Shown here: piece by piece, positions 1 to 9,004 of the stretch
How positions within the stretch are numbered: the first letter of the stretch is position 1
Layout of the letters: each line of letters starts with the position of its first letter
Source of the DNA: Myxococcota bacterium
GTDB lineage: Bacteria > Myxococcota_C > UBA6777
Length of the DNA: 25,492 nt
Assembly: GCA_023150835.1 (NCBI GenBank)
Contig: JAKLKB010000099.1
Location: 1-25,492 of the forward strand
Reading direction: 5' to 3'
Notes under the pieces: model-generated
Databases searched by the model: none
The model's input: the letters and a program-made list of their open reading frames with translations, nothing else
Told to the model about the DNA's origin: nothing
Made by a program: the position numbers and the translations under genes

Positions 1-150
1 GGTTCGTTTGAAGGCTCGGCGGAAGGTTCGTTTGAAGGCTCGGCGGAAGGTTCGTTTGAAGGCTCGGCGGAAGGTTCGTTTGAAGGCTCGGCGGAAGGTT
101 CGTTTGAAGGCTCGGAGATCGGTTCGTTTGAAGGCTCGGCGGAAGGTTCG
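1..150. repeat. 24-bp tandem repeat (about 6 copies) in the TIGR03790 gene
   Basis: The unit GGTTCGTTTGAAGGCTCGGC plus GGAA repeats with exact 24-bp spacing from position 1. Copies start at 1, 25, 49, 73, 97 and 121, and the array decays after about 150. The copy at 97 differs at its end (GAGATC in place of GCGGAA). On the minus strand each unit encodes eight residues, PSAEPSNE, and the variant gives PISEPSNE. The array probably continues left of the window. Confidence 0.95.
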
Positions 151-1703
151 GTGGATAGGCAGCCTTTGGGTCCAGCTTGTCCCACGACGCGCACCTCAGC
201 CCATCCCTTGGGCTGGAATTGATCTGGGAAGCTTGGCGTGCCTGTCTTGGCTTTGGTTTGGGCGACGGCAAGGATCTGTACAGACGCAGCGATGGGGATA
301 TCCGCACAAACCTCAACGGATGAAGTCGTGCTGCGAGCCACTTCTTTTCCATCCACAAACAGCGCGATCCACGCGATCCCAAGGCCCGAAGTCTCTGTTG
401 CTTGGGCTTTGATTCGGGTGGACCCAAGGATCGTCGAACCCGTTGTGGCCCCGCTGATCGTTACTTTGGGGCGTTTGGCATACGGGGCCGCCATCGGATC
501 TCCAAGCACCAGATTGCGCCAATACACATAGGGCAGATGGCGGTGATAGGCTTCGGCGAGTGTGCTGCCATCGACATAATCGAGCAACAAAGCGCGATTC
601 GGAAAGCAGTTGTTGAGCGGCTCGTCGGTGGTTCCGTGCGCTCCTGCGGCGCCTTTGGCCACCCAGCGGGCGATCGAGACTTGGCTTTGCCCTGTGGCGC
701 GAAAGTTCGTCGGAACCGCTCCAAAGCTCGTGAGGTTGTCGGTGATCGAACCCGGCAAATAGGTGTTGCCTTCGATGGTGTTTCCGAGACTGGCCGTCCC
801 CACAAAGAAAGCCCCAAGCGACCGACCGATCAGATTGCTGTTGAAGTTTTCGATCACCGTATCGGTCCATCCTCTCGCTTTCATCTGCGTCTCGATCGTC
901 GGAAAGCTACCATCCAACGCACCTCGCGCACTATCCGCTCCTTTCATCAACATAAATTGCCCCTTGGCTGCGCCTTGTGCTTCTGCGTCCAGCGCGCTTG
1001 TGAGCAGCTTTTCGGCATCTGCATACGAACGACCATGCAGCATCGTCACCAACAGCGGCTTCCAATCCACTCCCCCCGAAGTGGCCTGATAACCCGCACG
1101 AAATACGCCTGTACGAAAGGGATTGGTCCAACGCGCCGCCAGACACGCCGCCCCTCCGCTGCATGTGATCTGGCGACCCGGCATCTCTGTGAGCAGGCTT
1201 TTTCCGTTGTAGGTCGACTTCCAAACCCCTACAACTGCCGCCAACGACGCACCTTGGGTTTGGTTGTTGTTGACGATCCCCACCCGCAACGGAACACCAC
1301 GCATCAATACCACCGCTTCGATCCGCGCCAAGGCTCCGCCTTGTTGGAGGCATTGCTCTAGCGGTGTCAAGAGCTTTTGTTGGTACTCTGTTTGGGTGAT
1401 ATCTTCTTGTTGCGGTAGGTCCAAAAGGCAGATCTGGTTGGGTGGGATCGCTCGTTCCTTTGCGTACTTTTGCGCAAGCCCCACGCTGTCTTGATCGTTT
1501 TTGTTCGCAACCACCACCACCGAATCAGGCCCGGGAACGGCCCATGTGATCGCGGCCCACAGCCAGACGATCACACCCGCCATCACACCTCCGATATCTC
1601 GCCTCAAGGGTCCTATCCTTGTCTGCATCCTTTGCTGATCTACGGTTTGCGTCTTTCGTCGCAGCTTTTTTGGTTGTGTTGTTTGTGGATCGTGTCTGCT
1701 CAT
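1..1703 (-). CDS. TIGR03790 family secreted protein, C-terminus beyond window (partial)
   Basis: One uninterrupted minus-strand frame runs from an ATG at 1703 to the window edge with no stop (at least 567 residues). An AGGAGA ribosome site sits 7 nt upstream of the ATG. The N-terminus is basic and is followed by one hydrophobic segment (about residues 37-55), probably a signal peptide or anchor. Readable family motifs include [11 protein letters not shown], a [12 protein letters not shown] stretch, and [19 protein letters not shown], which match my memory of the TIGR03790 family. That family has no known function and was noted to occur mainly in genomes that encode exosortase. After a possible Ig-like segment the protein enters a linker of repeated PSAEPSNE units encoded by the 24-bp array at the window edge. 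It is last in a likely four-gene minus-strand cluster. Family assignment is fairly confident; function is unknown. Confidence 0.8.
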   Translation of the reverse strand, partial: MSRHDPQTTQPKKLRRKTQTVDQQRMQTRIGPLRRDIGGVMAGVIVWLWAAITWAVPGPDSVVVVANKNDQDSVGLAQKYAKERAIPPNQICLLDLPQQEDITQTEYQQKLLTPLEQCLQQGGALARIEAVVLMRGVPLRVGIVNNNQTQGASLAAVVGVWKSTYNGKSLLTEMPGRQITCSGGAACLAARWTNPFRTGVFRAGYQATSGGVDWKPLLVTMLHGRSYADAEKLLTSALDAEAQGAAKGQFMLMKGADSARGALDGSFPTIETQMKARGWTDTVIENFNSNLIGRSLGAFFVGTASLGNTIEGNTYLPGSITDNLTSFGAVPTNFRATGQSQVSIARWVAKGAAGAHGTTDEPLNNCFPNRALLLDYVDGSTLAEAYHRHLPYVYWRNLVLGDPMAAPYAKRPKVTISGATTGSTILGSTRIKAQATETSGLGIAWIALFVDGKEVARSTTSSVEVCADIPIAASVQILAVAQTKAKTGTPSFPDQFQPKGWAEVRVVGQAGPKGCLSTEPSAEPSNEPISEPSNEPSAEPSNEPSAEPSNEPSAEPSNEPSAEPSNE

Positions 1704-1807
1704 GTTGGCTCTCCTTGCGCGTTTTCTTTCAAAGCCTGCCACAAGGCTTCGAGGAAGAAAAGCTCCATCGCTGCGCACGAATCGAAACACACGGAATGCG
1801 AGGAAGC

Positions 1808-3709
1808 TCAACGACCCAAGGCTTTGCGGCAAGCCGCGATGGTTTGGGGAGAGGGGCTTTTGTACCCGGCGTATTGGGCGATAGGTTGGAGGAGGCGCGG
1901 AAGCTGAGAACGGCAAGATGTCATCTCAGAGATGCGGATCTTGCTGCCGAGAGGCGTAGAAAAGCGCGTGTGAGCGTAGGCGCGGCAGAACACCAGCGCA
2001 TCGCGCTTGCAAGGGGTTTTGCAAACGCGGGCCGCGCTGCGCATCCCGTTGGGGGTGCAAGGGTGAAGACCGTCTGCGTTGGGGCCAAAGTTGTCTGCTG
2101 CAAAGCGGTTAAGACAGCGCAGACAAGCCCCGTTGCTCGGGACGGAGCGTGTCTTGGGGCGGATGAGGGCTTGGGTAGGAGGGCGTGGTTGGGGCGTTGT
2201 GTTTGTGGGGGGGGCATCGTTGTTTTGGGCGGGAGGGACGGGGCGTGGGGTGCCGCTGTTTTGGGCGGATGGATCGGTCTGGATGTTTGTGGTGCGCGGA
2301 TGGGTGGAAGGTACCGAGGGTGTCGTAGTGCGTGGCTCTGTTGGTTGAAGGAGCTTGGGCTGCACCGCAGAGGCCGTTGTTCGCGGGTGGGTGGGAGGCT
2401 CAGTGCGTTGTTCTGGGGGGCGCGGTGTGTTTGGGGGATGGCTTGGCGTCGAAGGCTTGAGAACGGAAGGGCGCGAAGCATCGGGCGTGATGGGAGGGGA
2501 GGGGCGCGAAGGATCGGAGGGGACAGCAGCGCCGCCTGTGCGTTGGGAGGCAAGCTGTTGAGGGAGAGCGGAGGGCGTCGGAGAAGGGCTGCGGAAGGCG
2601 ACGGCGATCAGAACAAGGATGACAAGAAGGCCGCCACCCACAGCAACGAGGTGGTGCTTTTTCCAAGCCGAAGGGCGAAAAGGGCTGTCATGCTCGGACA
2701 TCAGGGTGGGAGAGCGAAACACGGTGTTGTTTTCGGGAGCGATCTCGCCGCTGGGCAACAGCCCTGCAAAGGACGGTGGTGGTTTTTGGATATCGGCGGC
2801 ATCGAGCGAGTAGGTGCTTTGTGCTGCGGGAAGAGCGGATGCTGCGCCCGAGGAGATGGCTTCTTTGAGGGCGGCTTGTAGTTGATCGGCGAAGGCTTTG
2901 CACGACGAATAGCGGGCATCGGGGGATTTTTCGAGCGATTTGAGAACGACCGCACGAAGGGAGGCTGGAACCATCAGGCCGAACGTCTCGAAGGCTGGGG
3001 GCTTTTCGGTAAAGTGAGCCATGATCAGTTGAAGGATATCATCCCCAACAAAGGGGAGACGCCCTGAGATCATCTGATAGAGCGTGATGCCGAGGGCGTA
3101 GATATCCGCCCGATGATCGACGTGTTTGGTGGATTGCGCTTGTTCGGGGGCGATGTAGCTGGGGGTCCCAAGAAGGGAGCCTGTTTTGGTCTGGCTTTCT
3201 TCGGCGGCGAGACTTTTGGCGATGCCAAAGTCCATCACTTTGGGGATCTCTTCGCCGCTCGTTCCATGAAGCAGGATGTTTGAGGGTTTGAGATCGCGGT
3301 GAACGATCTTTTGTTTGTGGGCGTGATCGACCGCGTGCAAGATCGGGATCAACAGCCGTTCGATCTCCGCATAAGGCACAGGCCCCGTATTTTTTTCGAG
3401 GTATTTTTCGAGATCTTGTCCCTCCACCCAATCCATCGCCATCCCCAACCAAGCGCCTTCTTCGATGATCTCGATCACTCGGACGATATGGGGGTGCTGG
3501 AGACGGAATTGGAGGCGTGCTTCTTGTTTGAAGCGTTCGCGCACAGGTTCGCGCTTGGCGAGATCCGGCTTGAGGAACTTGATCGCCACCCACGTATGCA
3601 TCGCATTGTTCCATGCTTTGTACACGACGGCTTGGCCGCCATCCCCCACCAACTGATGCAGCTTGTACTTGCCGATCTCTTTGCCTTCTAACGTCTCAAC
3701 CGATTCCAT
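1808..3709 (-). CDS. Transmembrane Ser/Thr protein kinase with Pro/Thr linker and Cys-rich C-terminus
   Basis: The 633-residue product is a eukaryotic-type (PknB-like) kinase. Residues 15-280 form the kinase domain: glycine loop GDGGQAVVY (22-30), catalytic lysine K44 in VAIK, helix-C glutamate E63, catalytic loop HRDLKPSN (137-144), DFG (160-162) and APE (187-189). All key residues are present, so it should be active. One transmembrane helix lies at about 353-372. A Pro/Thr/Ser-rich stretch follows to about residue 520, then a tail of about 110 residues with roughly eight cysteines that I do not recognise. The kinase would face the cytoplasm and the tail the periplasm, suggesting a sensor. 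The ATG at 3709 has AAGGAA upstream. The gene lies 48 bp after the upstream paralog and is probably co-transcribed. The Pro-rich coding DNA contains a run of eight C/G at 2207-2214, which could slip. Confidence 0.93.
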   Translation of the reverse strand: MESVETLEGKEIGKYKLHQLVGDGGQAVVYKAWNNAMHTWVAIKFLKPDLAKREPVRERFKQEARLQFRLQHPHIVRVIEIIEEGAWLGMAMDWVEGQDLEKYLEKNTGPVPYAEIERLLIPILHAVDHAHKQKIVHRDLKPSNILLHGTSGEEIPKVMDFGIAKSLAAEESQTKTGSLLGTPSYIAPEQAQSTKHVDHRADIYALGITLYQMISGRLPFVGDDILQLIMAHFTEKPPAFETFGLMVPASLRAVVLKSLEKSPDARYSSCKAFADQLQAALKEAISSGAASALPAAQSTYSLDAADIQKPPPSFAGLLPSGEIAPENNTVFRSPTLMSEHDSPFRPSAWKKHHLVAVGGGLLVILVLIAVAFRSPSPTPSALPQQLASQRTGGAAVPSDPSRPSPPITPDASRPSVLKPSTPSHPPNTPRPPEQRTEPPTHPRTTASAVQPKLLQPTEPRTTTPSVPSTHPRTTNIQTDPSAQNSGTPRPVPPAQNNDAPPTNTTPQPRPPTQALIRPKTRSVPSNGACLRCLNRFAADNFGPNADGLHPCTPNGMRSAARVCKTPCKRDALVFCRAYAHTRFSTPLGSKIRISEMTSCRSQLPRLLQPIAQYAGYKSPSPQTIAACRKALGR

Positions 3710-3757
3710 GCGCTTGTTCCTTGTAGATGTCTTTCGGTGGTTTCGGGGTTGTGGGGA

Positions 3758-5140
3758 TCAGTGATAGATGCCCAAGATCGTGGCGCGGTGTGCAGAGGAT
3801 AAGTCCGAAGGGAAACGACGCCAAGTAGCACTCCCCGAAGAGATCGAACTTTTTTCTTTGAGAAACCTTTCGTGAGATCGCAACGCCGAGTTGACGGAGG
3901 CATTTTTGGGCGGAGTCGTCAGCAAACCCGCGATCAACAAAGCGATCCCCGTCCCCCCCAAGATCGCCCCACCCACCAAAAACACCGGCCCACCCCAACC
4001 ATAGAAGCCCTTGAGACTGCGTTGTCCCATATCGTCGCGTGGTGGCATGATGATCGGGGCAGGAAGGGCGCGCTGCACTTCGCATTGGTATTTCATGTGT
4101 TTTTTGAGGTCTGTGCTTTGGGGTATCGCCTCGCAATTATAATCGAGGTAAGGATTTTTGGCGCTGAGATCATGGACAAAGATCCCGCCCATGATCGCGA
4201 ATCCTGCCCCAAGAGTCACAAGAGAGCCGCCCACGATGAAGAGGATACGGGCGTTGTTGGTGCGATCCAGCAATGCCTTGTGTTCTTTGGCGAAAGTTAG
4301 ATGCGATTCTTTGGCTTTGTTGGCAAAGAACAATTGCTCTTTACGTCGGGTGCTTTTCTGGATGGCGATGCGCTGCCGTTGTTCGCGCAGCGAGGCCAAC
4401 AGACTGCTTTGGTTTTGGTTGCGCTGCTGGAGGGCTTTTTTGTCGTTCCATTGGCTTTGGGCCAGACGCAGCGAAGCGATGTAGAACCAACCTTGGCGGG
4501 TGAACAGATCGATATCTTGTTCGATACGGAGGGAGGCTTGGAGTCGGATCTGCGCTTGGGTTCGATAAGTGAGAGCGATCTTGTTGTAGAGTTGGTTGTA
4601 GCGGCGAAGGGCATCAAGGGCTTTTTGTAGCTTGCCAAGCGACCCTTCAAACTCCGTAATGTATTGATTGATCGCATCGATCGATTCAAAGGATTCTAGA
4701 TCGCGGATCGGCGGGGGATTCGCTTCGATTTGGTAACGCTTGAACTGAAAGCGGTACAGCCAAAATTGGAATTGTTCGCGTTCTCCCTCGCTCAATTTCG
4801 CTTTTTCCGCAAGATAGGTCTTTTCCATCTTCTCAAGCGATTGTACAAACAATTGCATCTTGCCATCCGCGAGCGCTTCTTGTGTTTGTAGGAAGTGCTG
4901 CTGCAACGCGCTCGGAGGATTTGCGTTTGCAGTGAAAGCCATGAAAACAAACAGCCCGCAAACACTCCAACCCAACGTACGCAACATCTGAAACGCATGC
5001 AATATCCGCGATATCCGCAACGTGCGCAACGTCCGCGATACAGAGAACCCGCGATCCAGACGATTTGTTTGAGAAGCCTTGATCGAAGCAAAAAGAATTT
5101 GGGAAGCCTTGATCGAAGCAAAAAGAAATCGATTCCACAT
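3758..5140 (-). CDS. Membrane protein of unknown function, paralog of the adjacent gene (copy 2)
   Basis: I do not recognise this family. The product (460 residues from the ATG at 5140) closely resembles its upstream neighbour from LQQHFLQTQEAL onwards. It has a hydrophobic signal segment ending near TANA, a long charged helical region likely to form a coiled coil, and then two hydrophobic segments (FIVGGSLVTLGAGFAIMGG and VFLVGGAILGGTGIALLIAG). A loop with two cysteines (YNCEA and YQCEV) separates them. The start is uncertain. A TTG at 5218 lengthens it, and an ATG at 4987 gives a compact signal peptide (MLRTLGWSVCGLFVFMAF) but has no clear ribosome site. The N-terminal extension is itself repetitive (FASIKASQ twice), so true translation may begin downstream of it. 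It lies directly before the kinase and may work with it. Confidence 0.8.
   Translation of the reverse strand: MWNRFLFASIKASQILFASIKASQTNRLDRGFSVSRTLRTLRISRILHAFQMLRTLGWSVCGLFVFMAFTANANPPSALQQHFLQTQEALADGKMQLFVQSLEKMEKTYLAEKAKLSEGEREQFQFWLYRFQFKRYQIEANPPPIRDLESFESIDAINQYITEFEGSLGKLQKALDALRRYNQLYNKIALTYRTQAQIRLQASLRIEQDIDLFTRQGWFYIASLRLAQSQWNDKKALQQRNQNQSSLLASLREQRQRIAIQKSTRRKEQLFFANKAKESHLTFAKEHKALLDRTNNARILFIVGGSLVTLGAGFAIMGGIFVHDLSAKNPYLDYNCEAIPQSTDLKKHMKYQCEVQRALPAPIIMPPRDDMGQRSLKGFYGWGGPVFLVGGAILGGTGIALLIAGLLTTPPKNASVNSALRSHERFLKEKSSISSGSATWRRFPSDLSSAHRATILGIYH
5071..5130. repeat. 30-bp direct repeat, two copies
   Basis: Positions 5071-5100 and 5101-5130 are adjacent 30-bp copies that share the core GAAGCCTTGATCGAAGCAAA and differ only near the ends. 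On the minus strand they encode FASIKASQ twice in the N-terminal extension of the membrane-protein gene. The repeat lies upstream of the part conserved with the neighbouring paralog. Confidence 0.9.
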
Positions 5141-5236
5141 GATTCGTTGCCTGCTTTGGAGAGGATATCTTTGTTGTGGGTTTCTGTGCGCTTTTTGCGG
5201 GCCGATAGCTTTGAGCAAGACGCCAAGGCCCGAGGG

Positions 5237-6532
5237 TTATCGAAAGACGCCGAGCGAAGTGGCGCGTTGGGGAGAAGGTGCGTGGAGTTGCATCAAAGGC
5301 CAAGCATTTCCCGAAGAGATCGAGCTTTGTTCTTTGAGGAATCTTTCTTGTGAACGCAAGACCGCGTTGATCTGGGCATCTTTGCGAGGGATGATAATCA
5401 ACCCCGCGATCAACAAAGCGATCCCTGTTCCTCCGATCACCGCGCCTGTCGCGATAAACGTCGGCCCACCCCAGCCATAGAAGCCTTTGAGACTGCGCTG
5501 TCCTGCGTCGTCCTGTGGGGGCGAGATGATCGGGTTGGGGAGAGCGCGTTGTACTTCGCATTGAACTTTGAGGTTCTTTTCGGGCTCTGTGCTGTTGGGC
5601 ATCGCCTCGCAATTATACGTCGCGTAAGGGTTTTTGGCCGCGTTGTCATGCACGAAGATCCCGCCTGTTATCGCGATCCCTGCCCCGACTGCCGTCAAGA
5701 TCCCACCCACAATGAACAGAGTGCGGGCGTTGTTGGTGCGATCGATCAACGCTTTTTGTTCGTCGGTAAACAGGAGATGCGCTTCTTTGACTTTGCTGAC
5801 GAGGTTTCTTTGTTCTCTTCGGATGGCGCTTTGTTCGATGGTGACGCGCTGTTGTTGTTCGCGCAAGGTCGAGATCGTGCTGTCTTGGTTTTGGAGACGT
5901 TGTTTGAGGGCTTTTTTGTCGCTCCATTGGCTTTGGGCAAAGCGCAAGAGGGCGACGTAGACTTGTCCTTGGCGGGTTAATAGCTCGATATCGCGCTCGG
6001 TGCTGAGGGAGGCTTGGAGTCGGATCTGCGCTTGGACTCGCTGTGTCAGAGCGATCTTGTTATAGAGTTGGTTGTAGCGACGAAGAGCTTCGAGGGCTTG
6101 TTGTAGCTTGCCAAGCGAGCCTTCAAAGCGTTTGATGTATTGGTTTATGGCTTCGATCGATTCAAAGGATTCGATATTGCGGATCGGTGGGGGATCGGCT
6201 TCCATCTGGTAGCGCTTGAACTGAAAGCGGTACAGCCAAAGCTGGAATTGCTCGCGCTCGCCCTCTTTCAATTTCGATTGGGTCGCAAGATAGGTCTTTT
6301 CCATCTTTTCGAGCGATTGCGCAAACGCCTTCATCTCGCCGATCGCAAGCGCCTCTTGTGTCTGTAAAAAGTGCTGTTGCAGCGTCTTGGGATCTTCTGC
6401 CATCGCTGGGGTTGCCGACAGCATCAAGCACAGCGAAGCCCATCCACAAACGCGCAACAGGCGCGCAAAAGAAACAGATCGGCTTATCCAAAAAAGAATA
6501 AAAGCGAGAGATGGTTGTTTTTTGTGTTGCAT
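5237..6532 (-). CDS. Membrane protein of unknown function, paralog of the adjacent gene (copy 1)
   Basis: This 431-residue product is the tandem sister of the gene at 3758-5140. Its N-terminus is a signal peptide (hydrophobic WASLCLMLSATPAMA, likely cleaved before EDPKTLQQH). A glutamine- and arginine-rich helical region follows, containing LRRYNQLYNKIAL, which is also present in the sister. Then come two hydrophobic segments (FIVGGILTAVGAGIAITGG and FIATGAVIGGTGIALLIAG) around a loop with paired cysteines (YNCEA, VQCEV) and a shared QRSLKGFYGWGGP motif. No strong ribosome site precedes the ATG at 6532. It is the first gene of the minus-strand cluster that leads to the kinase. The function cannot be named from sequence; the arrangement suggests an envelope protein with a large periplasmic coiled-coil part. 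Confidence 0.85.
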   Translation of the reverse strand: MQHKKQPSLAFILFWISRSVSFARLLRVCGWASLCLMLSATPAMAEDPKTLQQHFLQTQEALAIGEMKAFAQSLEKMEKTYLATQSKLKEGEREQFQLWLYRFQFKRYQMEADPPPIRNIESFESIEAINQYIKRFEGSLGKLQQALEALRRYNQLYNKIALTQRVQAQIRLQASLSTERDIELLTRQGQVYVALLRFAQSQWSDKKALKQRLQNQDSTISTLREQQQRVTIEQSAIRREQRNLVSKVKEAHLLFTDEQKALIDRTNNARTLFIVGGILTAVGAGIAITGGIFVHDNAAKNPYATYNCEAMPNSTEPEKNLKVQCEVQRALPNPIISPPQDDAGQRSLKGFYGWGGPTFIATGAVIGGTGIALLIAGLIIIPRKDAQINAVLRSQERFLKEQSSISSGNAWPLMQLHAPSPQRATSLGVFR

Positions 6533-6843
6533 GATAACCCTGTTTTGATGCGATGGATTCTACAAAAACACTCTTCGCGATGCGCCCACAAAAGCGCAAG
6601 TGGTTGGTGGTTTGAAGGCAGACTACAGCAAACCACGCGCTTTGTCACTTGTTTGGTGAGAGCTGTCGCTTGCTGGCTGGATGGGTGGGGCTTTGCCCCA
6701 TGCCCTACAAGGGACTGATGGATGTTCGGAGCTTGATACACAAGGATATCTCTTGTTGTGGATTGCGGTTTTTTTTTAAGAAGCGTACACCCAAAGAATC
6801 CATCCAACAACGACAAAGCACCATAGATGAGAGAGGCATGGAA
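6533..6843. other. Divergent intergenic region with a GC hairpin
   Basis: This 311-bp gap separates the minus-strand membrane-protein cluster from the plus-strand lipoprotein gene and should hold promoters for both. I could not define a convincing -35/-10 pair. It contains a hairpin GTGGGGC-ttt-GCCCCAT (6685-6701) followed by GCCCTACAAGGG. This resembles the start of the dispersed repeat found at about 21000. A run of nine T residues precedes the lipoprotein leader. Confidence 0.5.
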
Positions 6844-8862
6844 ATGAGGCAACAAGTCGGAAAATGGAGCATTTTGTTTTTGGGCGTATTGTTTGGTTTT
6901 GTGGTGTCCTGTGGGGGAACGTCGAACTGCATCAACGGCATCCAGACGACGGATTACAACACCAGCGGCTTGCAATGCACCAAGTCTTGTGATTGCAGCA
7001 ACCTCAAATACGAAGGCTACTGCATCAACAGCACATGCGTTTCGACGGTGCGCAGTCCTGCCCAACGCAAGGGCGAGATCCGCTCTTGCAAGCTTTTGCA
7101 AAAAGTCGGTGCTTGTGAATGGGGCCAACAAGAAGCCCAGCCCGAGCCTTTGAAAGAACTGCTTTGGGGAAATTGTCTGCCGCCGACTATTGTCCCTGAA
7201 AACACAGCCGCTTTGTGTTCGGATGGCAAGGACAACGATTGTAACGGCACTGTCGACGATAAAGATCTCGGATGCAAAAGCTTTTGTGTTGAGGGCCGAA
7301 GTGAGCCTTGCTACCGTGGAGAAAAAGCCACTCTTAACCAAGGCAGTTGCCGCGCAGGTTTTCGAACCTGCCAACCGAATGGAGGTTGGGGAACTTGCGA
7401 GGGAGAAGTGGTTCCCAAAGCAGAAGTGTGCAACGCCCAAGATGACGACTGCAATGGGCTAATTGACGATGGTTTGGTGGGTTGTCACACCACGGAAAAA
7501 TGCCTTGAAGGCTCGCAAAAGCCTTGCTACACGGAACCGATGGGTTGCGTCTTGGAAACCCTGGCGGGTGGGGCAAAAGGCTTTCGGTGCGTGGGCGGTT
7601 GTCAGACGGGGACACAGCGTTGTGTGGGCGGATTATGGGGACTTTGCGAAGGAGCGGTCTCTCCAGCCGAAGAGCGTTGCGATGGCATCGACAACAACTG
7701 CGACGGAAAAGTTGATGAGATATGCGCTTGTCAAGCTGGCGAGCAACGCCTTTGTTTCTTGGGGCCACAAAACAAAGAAGTCGGCGTCTGCAAGGCAGGC
7801 ACACAACAATGCAAAGACGGTGTGTGGGGAGCGTGCGACGGGGCCGTCGCTCCAAGTCCTGAAACTTGCGATGGCCAAGACAACGATTGCGATGGCACGA
7901 TTGACGAAAGCTGCGGATGTACGGCGGGAACGTCGCGTGTGTGTTTTCTCGGTCCGCAACAGCGCGCTGTAGGAGAATGCACCGCAGGAAAACAGCATTG
8001 TGTCGCTGAAAAATGGGGTGTTTGTGATGGTGCAGGTAAGCCAAGTATCGAAGTATGCGATGGTTTAGACAATGATTGCGATGGAGTCGTTGATGAAGAC
8101 TGCGGATGCTCCACAGATGCCCAATGCCCGAACGGCATGCTTTGTTTTCGTGGTGTCTGCCAATCCCGTCCATTTGAAGAAACTGTCTCCGAGCCGATGC
8201 TGGAACCGACGCTCGACGCTGGCAACGAGCTGATGCTAGAACCGACGAGCGACGGCAGCAAAGAACCGACTCCTGAGCAAATCCCCGAAATCGCCCAAGA
8301 AGTCGTGCCAGAAACCATTGAAATCGTGAAAGAGATGGCTCCAGAAGCAATTCAAGAAGCGACACCCAGCCCCGGCCCGATGGCTTATGGCGAGAACTGC
8401 GCTCCCTCAAACGCAAACCAGCGTTGCCAAGCGGGTCTTATTTGCTTGACCTTTCCCAACGACACCATCGGCATCTGTTCGCGCCAATGCAACACCTCTT
8501 CTTGCCCCTCTGGTTCCCGCTGCGAAACCATCAACTCCACCACCGGCGACCGCGCTTGCTTTGTCAACTGCACCACAGTAGCTAACTGCCTTGCTGCTCA
8601 GCGTTGTGATTCTCGCATCAACGCTTGTTATCCAGATCCGAATCGGCGAGACTGTCGCCTTTCTGACCCTCTGGGTTCGTGTTCTTCGTATCGGGATTGT
8701 TGTGTTGGCCAGAATTGTTTGCTTGTGGGGGCTGGGCATTTTTGTGGGGCATGCTCAAAAGATTCAGACTGTCCAAAAATCGGGGGATTTGTTCCGACTT
8801 CTTGTTGTTCTCAAACGATCACAGGCCAAACGCAGCGCTTTTGCGCGACAACTTGCCCATGA
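6844..8862 (+). CDS. MopE-like lipoprotein with five CDGxDNDCDG metal-binding repeats
   Basis: The 672-residue product starts at the ATG at 6844. GAGAGG lies 8 nt upstream, while the ATG at 6838 is too close to it. The N-terminus is a lipoprotein signal with lipobox VVSC (C23), so it is predicted to be membrane-anchored. Five motifs of the type C-D-G-x-D-N-D-C-D-G-x-x-D-E begin at about residues 125, 196, 279, 342 and 405. This motif is known from MopE-type copper-binding proteins and from many myxobacterial surface proteins. The last three sit in units of about 63 residues, each with a WGxCDGA segment. A Pro/Glu-rich linker (about 440-520) leads to a Cys-rich C-terminal domain with closely spaced cysteine pairs. 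It probably binds calcium or copper at the cell surface; the ligand is inferred from family only. Confidence 0.88.
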   Translation: MRQQVGKWSILFLGVLFGFVVSCGGTSNCINGIQTTDYNTSGLQCTKSCDCSNLKYEGYCINSTCVSTVRSPAQRKGEIRSCKLLQKVGACEWGQQEAQPEPLKELLWGNCLPPTIVPENTAALCSDGKDNDCNGTVDDKDLGCKSFCVEGRSEPCYRGEKATLNQGSCRAGFRTCQPNGGWGTCEGEVVPKAEVCNAQDDDCNGLIDDGLVGCHTTEKCLEGSQKPCYTEPMGCVLETLAGGAKGFRCVGGCQTGTQRCVGGLWGLCEGAVSPAEERCDGIDNNCDGKVDEICACQAGEQRLCFLGPQNKEVGVCKAGTQQCKDGVWGACDGAVAPSPETCDGQDNDCDGTIDESCGCTAGTSRVCFLGPQQRAVGECTAGKQHCVAEKWGVCDGAGKPSIEVCDGLDNDCDGVVDEDCGCSTDAQCPNGMLCFRGVCQSRPFEETVSEPMLEPTLDAGNELMLEPTSDGSKEPTPEQIPEIAQEVVPETIEIVKEMAPEAIQEATPSPGPMAYGENCAPSNANQRCQAGLICLTFPNDTIGICSRQCNTSSCPSGSRCETINSTTGDRACFVNCTTVANCLAAQRCDSRINACYPDPNRRDCRLSDPLGSCSSYRDCCVGQNCLLVGAGHFCGACSKDSDCPKIGGFVPTSCCSQTITGQTQRFCATTCP

Positions 8863-8899
8863 AGAGGCCACTCGTTCTTGTCCCCTCATCCCCCCGCTT

Positions 8900-8937
8900 T
8901 TTTCTCCCCGCTGTCGCTGCGGCGAAGGGGGAGAAAA
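8900..8937. terminator. Inverted repeat between convergent genes, possible bidirectional terminator
   Basis: TTTTCTCCCC (8900-8909) pairs perfectly with GGGGAGAAAA (8928-8937) around an 18-nt loop. The left arm is followed on the minus strand, and the right arm preceded on the plus strand, by A/T runs belonging to the arms themselves. It lies between the 3' ends of the lipoprotein gene (+) and the DUF4276 gene (-), the usual place for a shared terminator. No run of T follows outside the stem, so termination is inferred. Confidence 0.45.
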
Positions 8938-9004
8938 GAACGGAGAACTGAGGCGAGAGCTGTGTGCGCAAAAAGTGTATCAAACGATCTGAGGCTCTTG
9001 TTGC

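Noticed and set aside
402-1361. Plus-strand open frame of 319 residues
   Set aside because: It overlaps the minus-strand TIGR03790 gene completely, has low-complexity Arg/His-rich composition and no recognisable motif; the minus frame has family motifs and a ribosome site.
1732-1749. Short stem AAGCCT/AGGCTT between the kinase and the TIGR03790 gene
   Set aside because: The stem is only 6 bp with a 6-nt loop and no T-run, so a terminator is not supported; the genes may be co-transcribed.
1619-2881. Plus-strand open frame of 420 residues
   Set aside because: It is opposite the Pro/Thr-rich linker of the kinase, where GC-rich repetitive codons keep the other strand open; its Gly/Arg-rich product has no domain.
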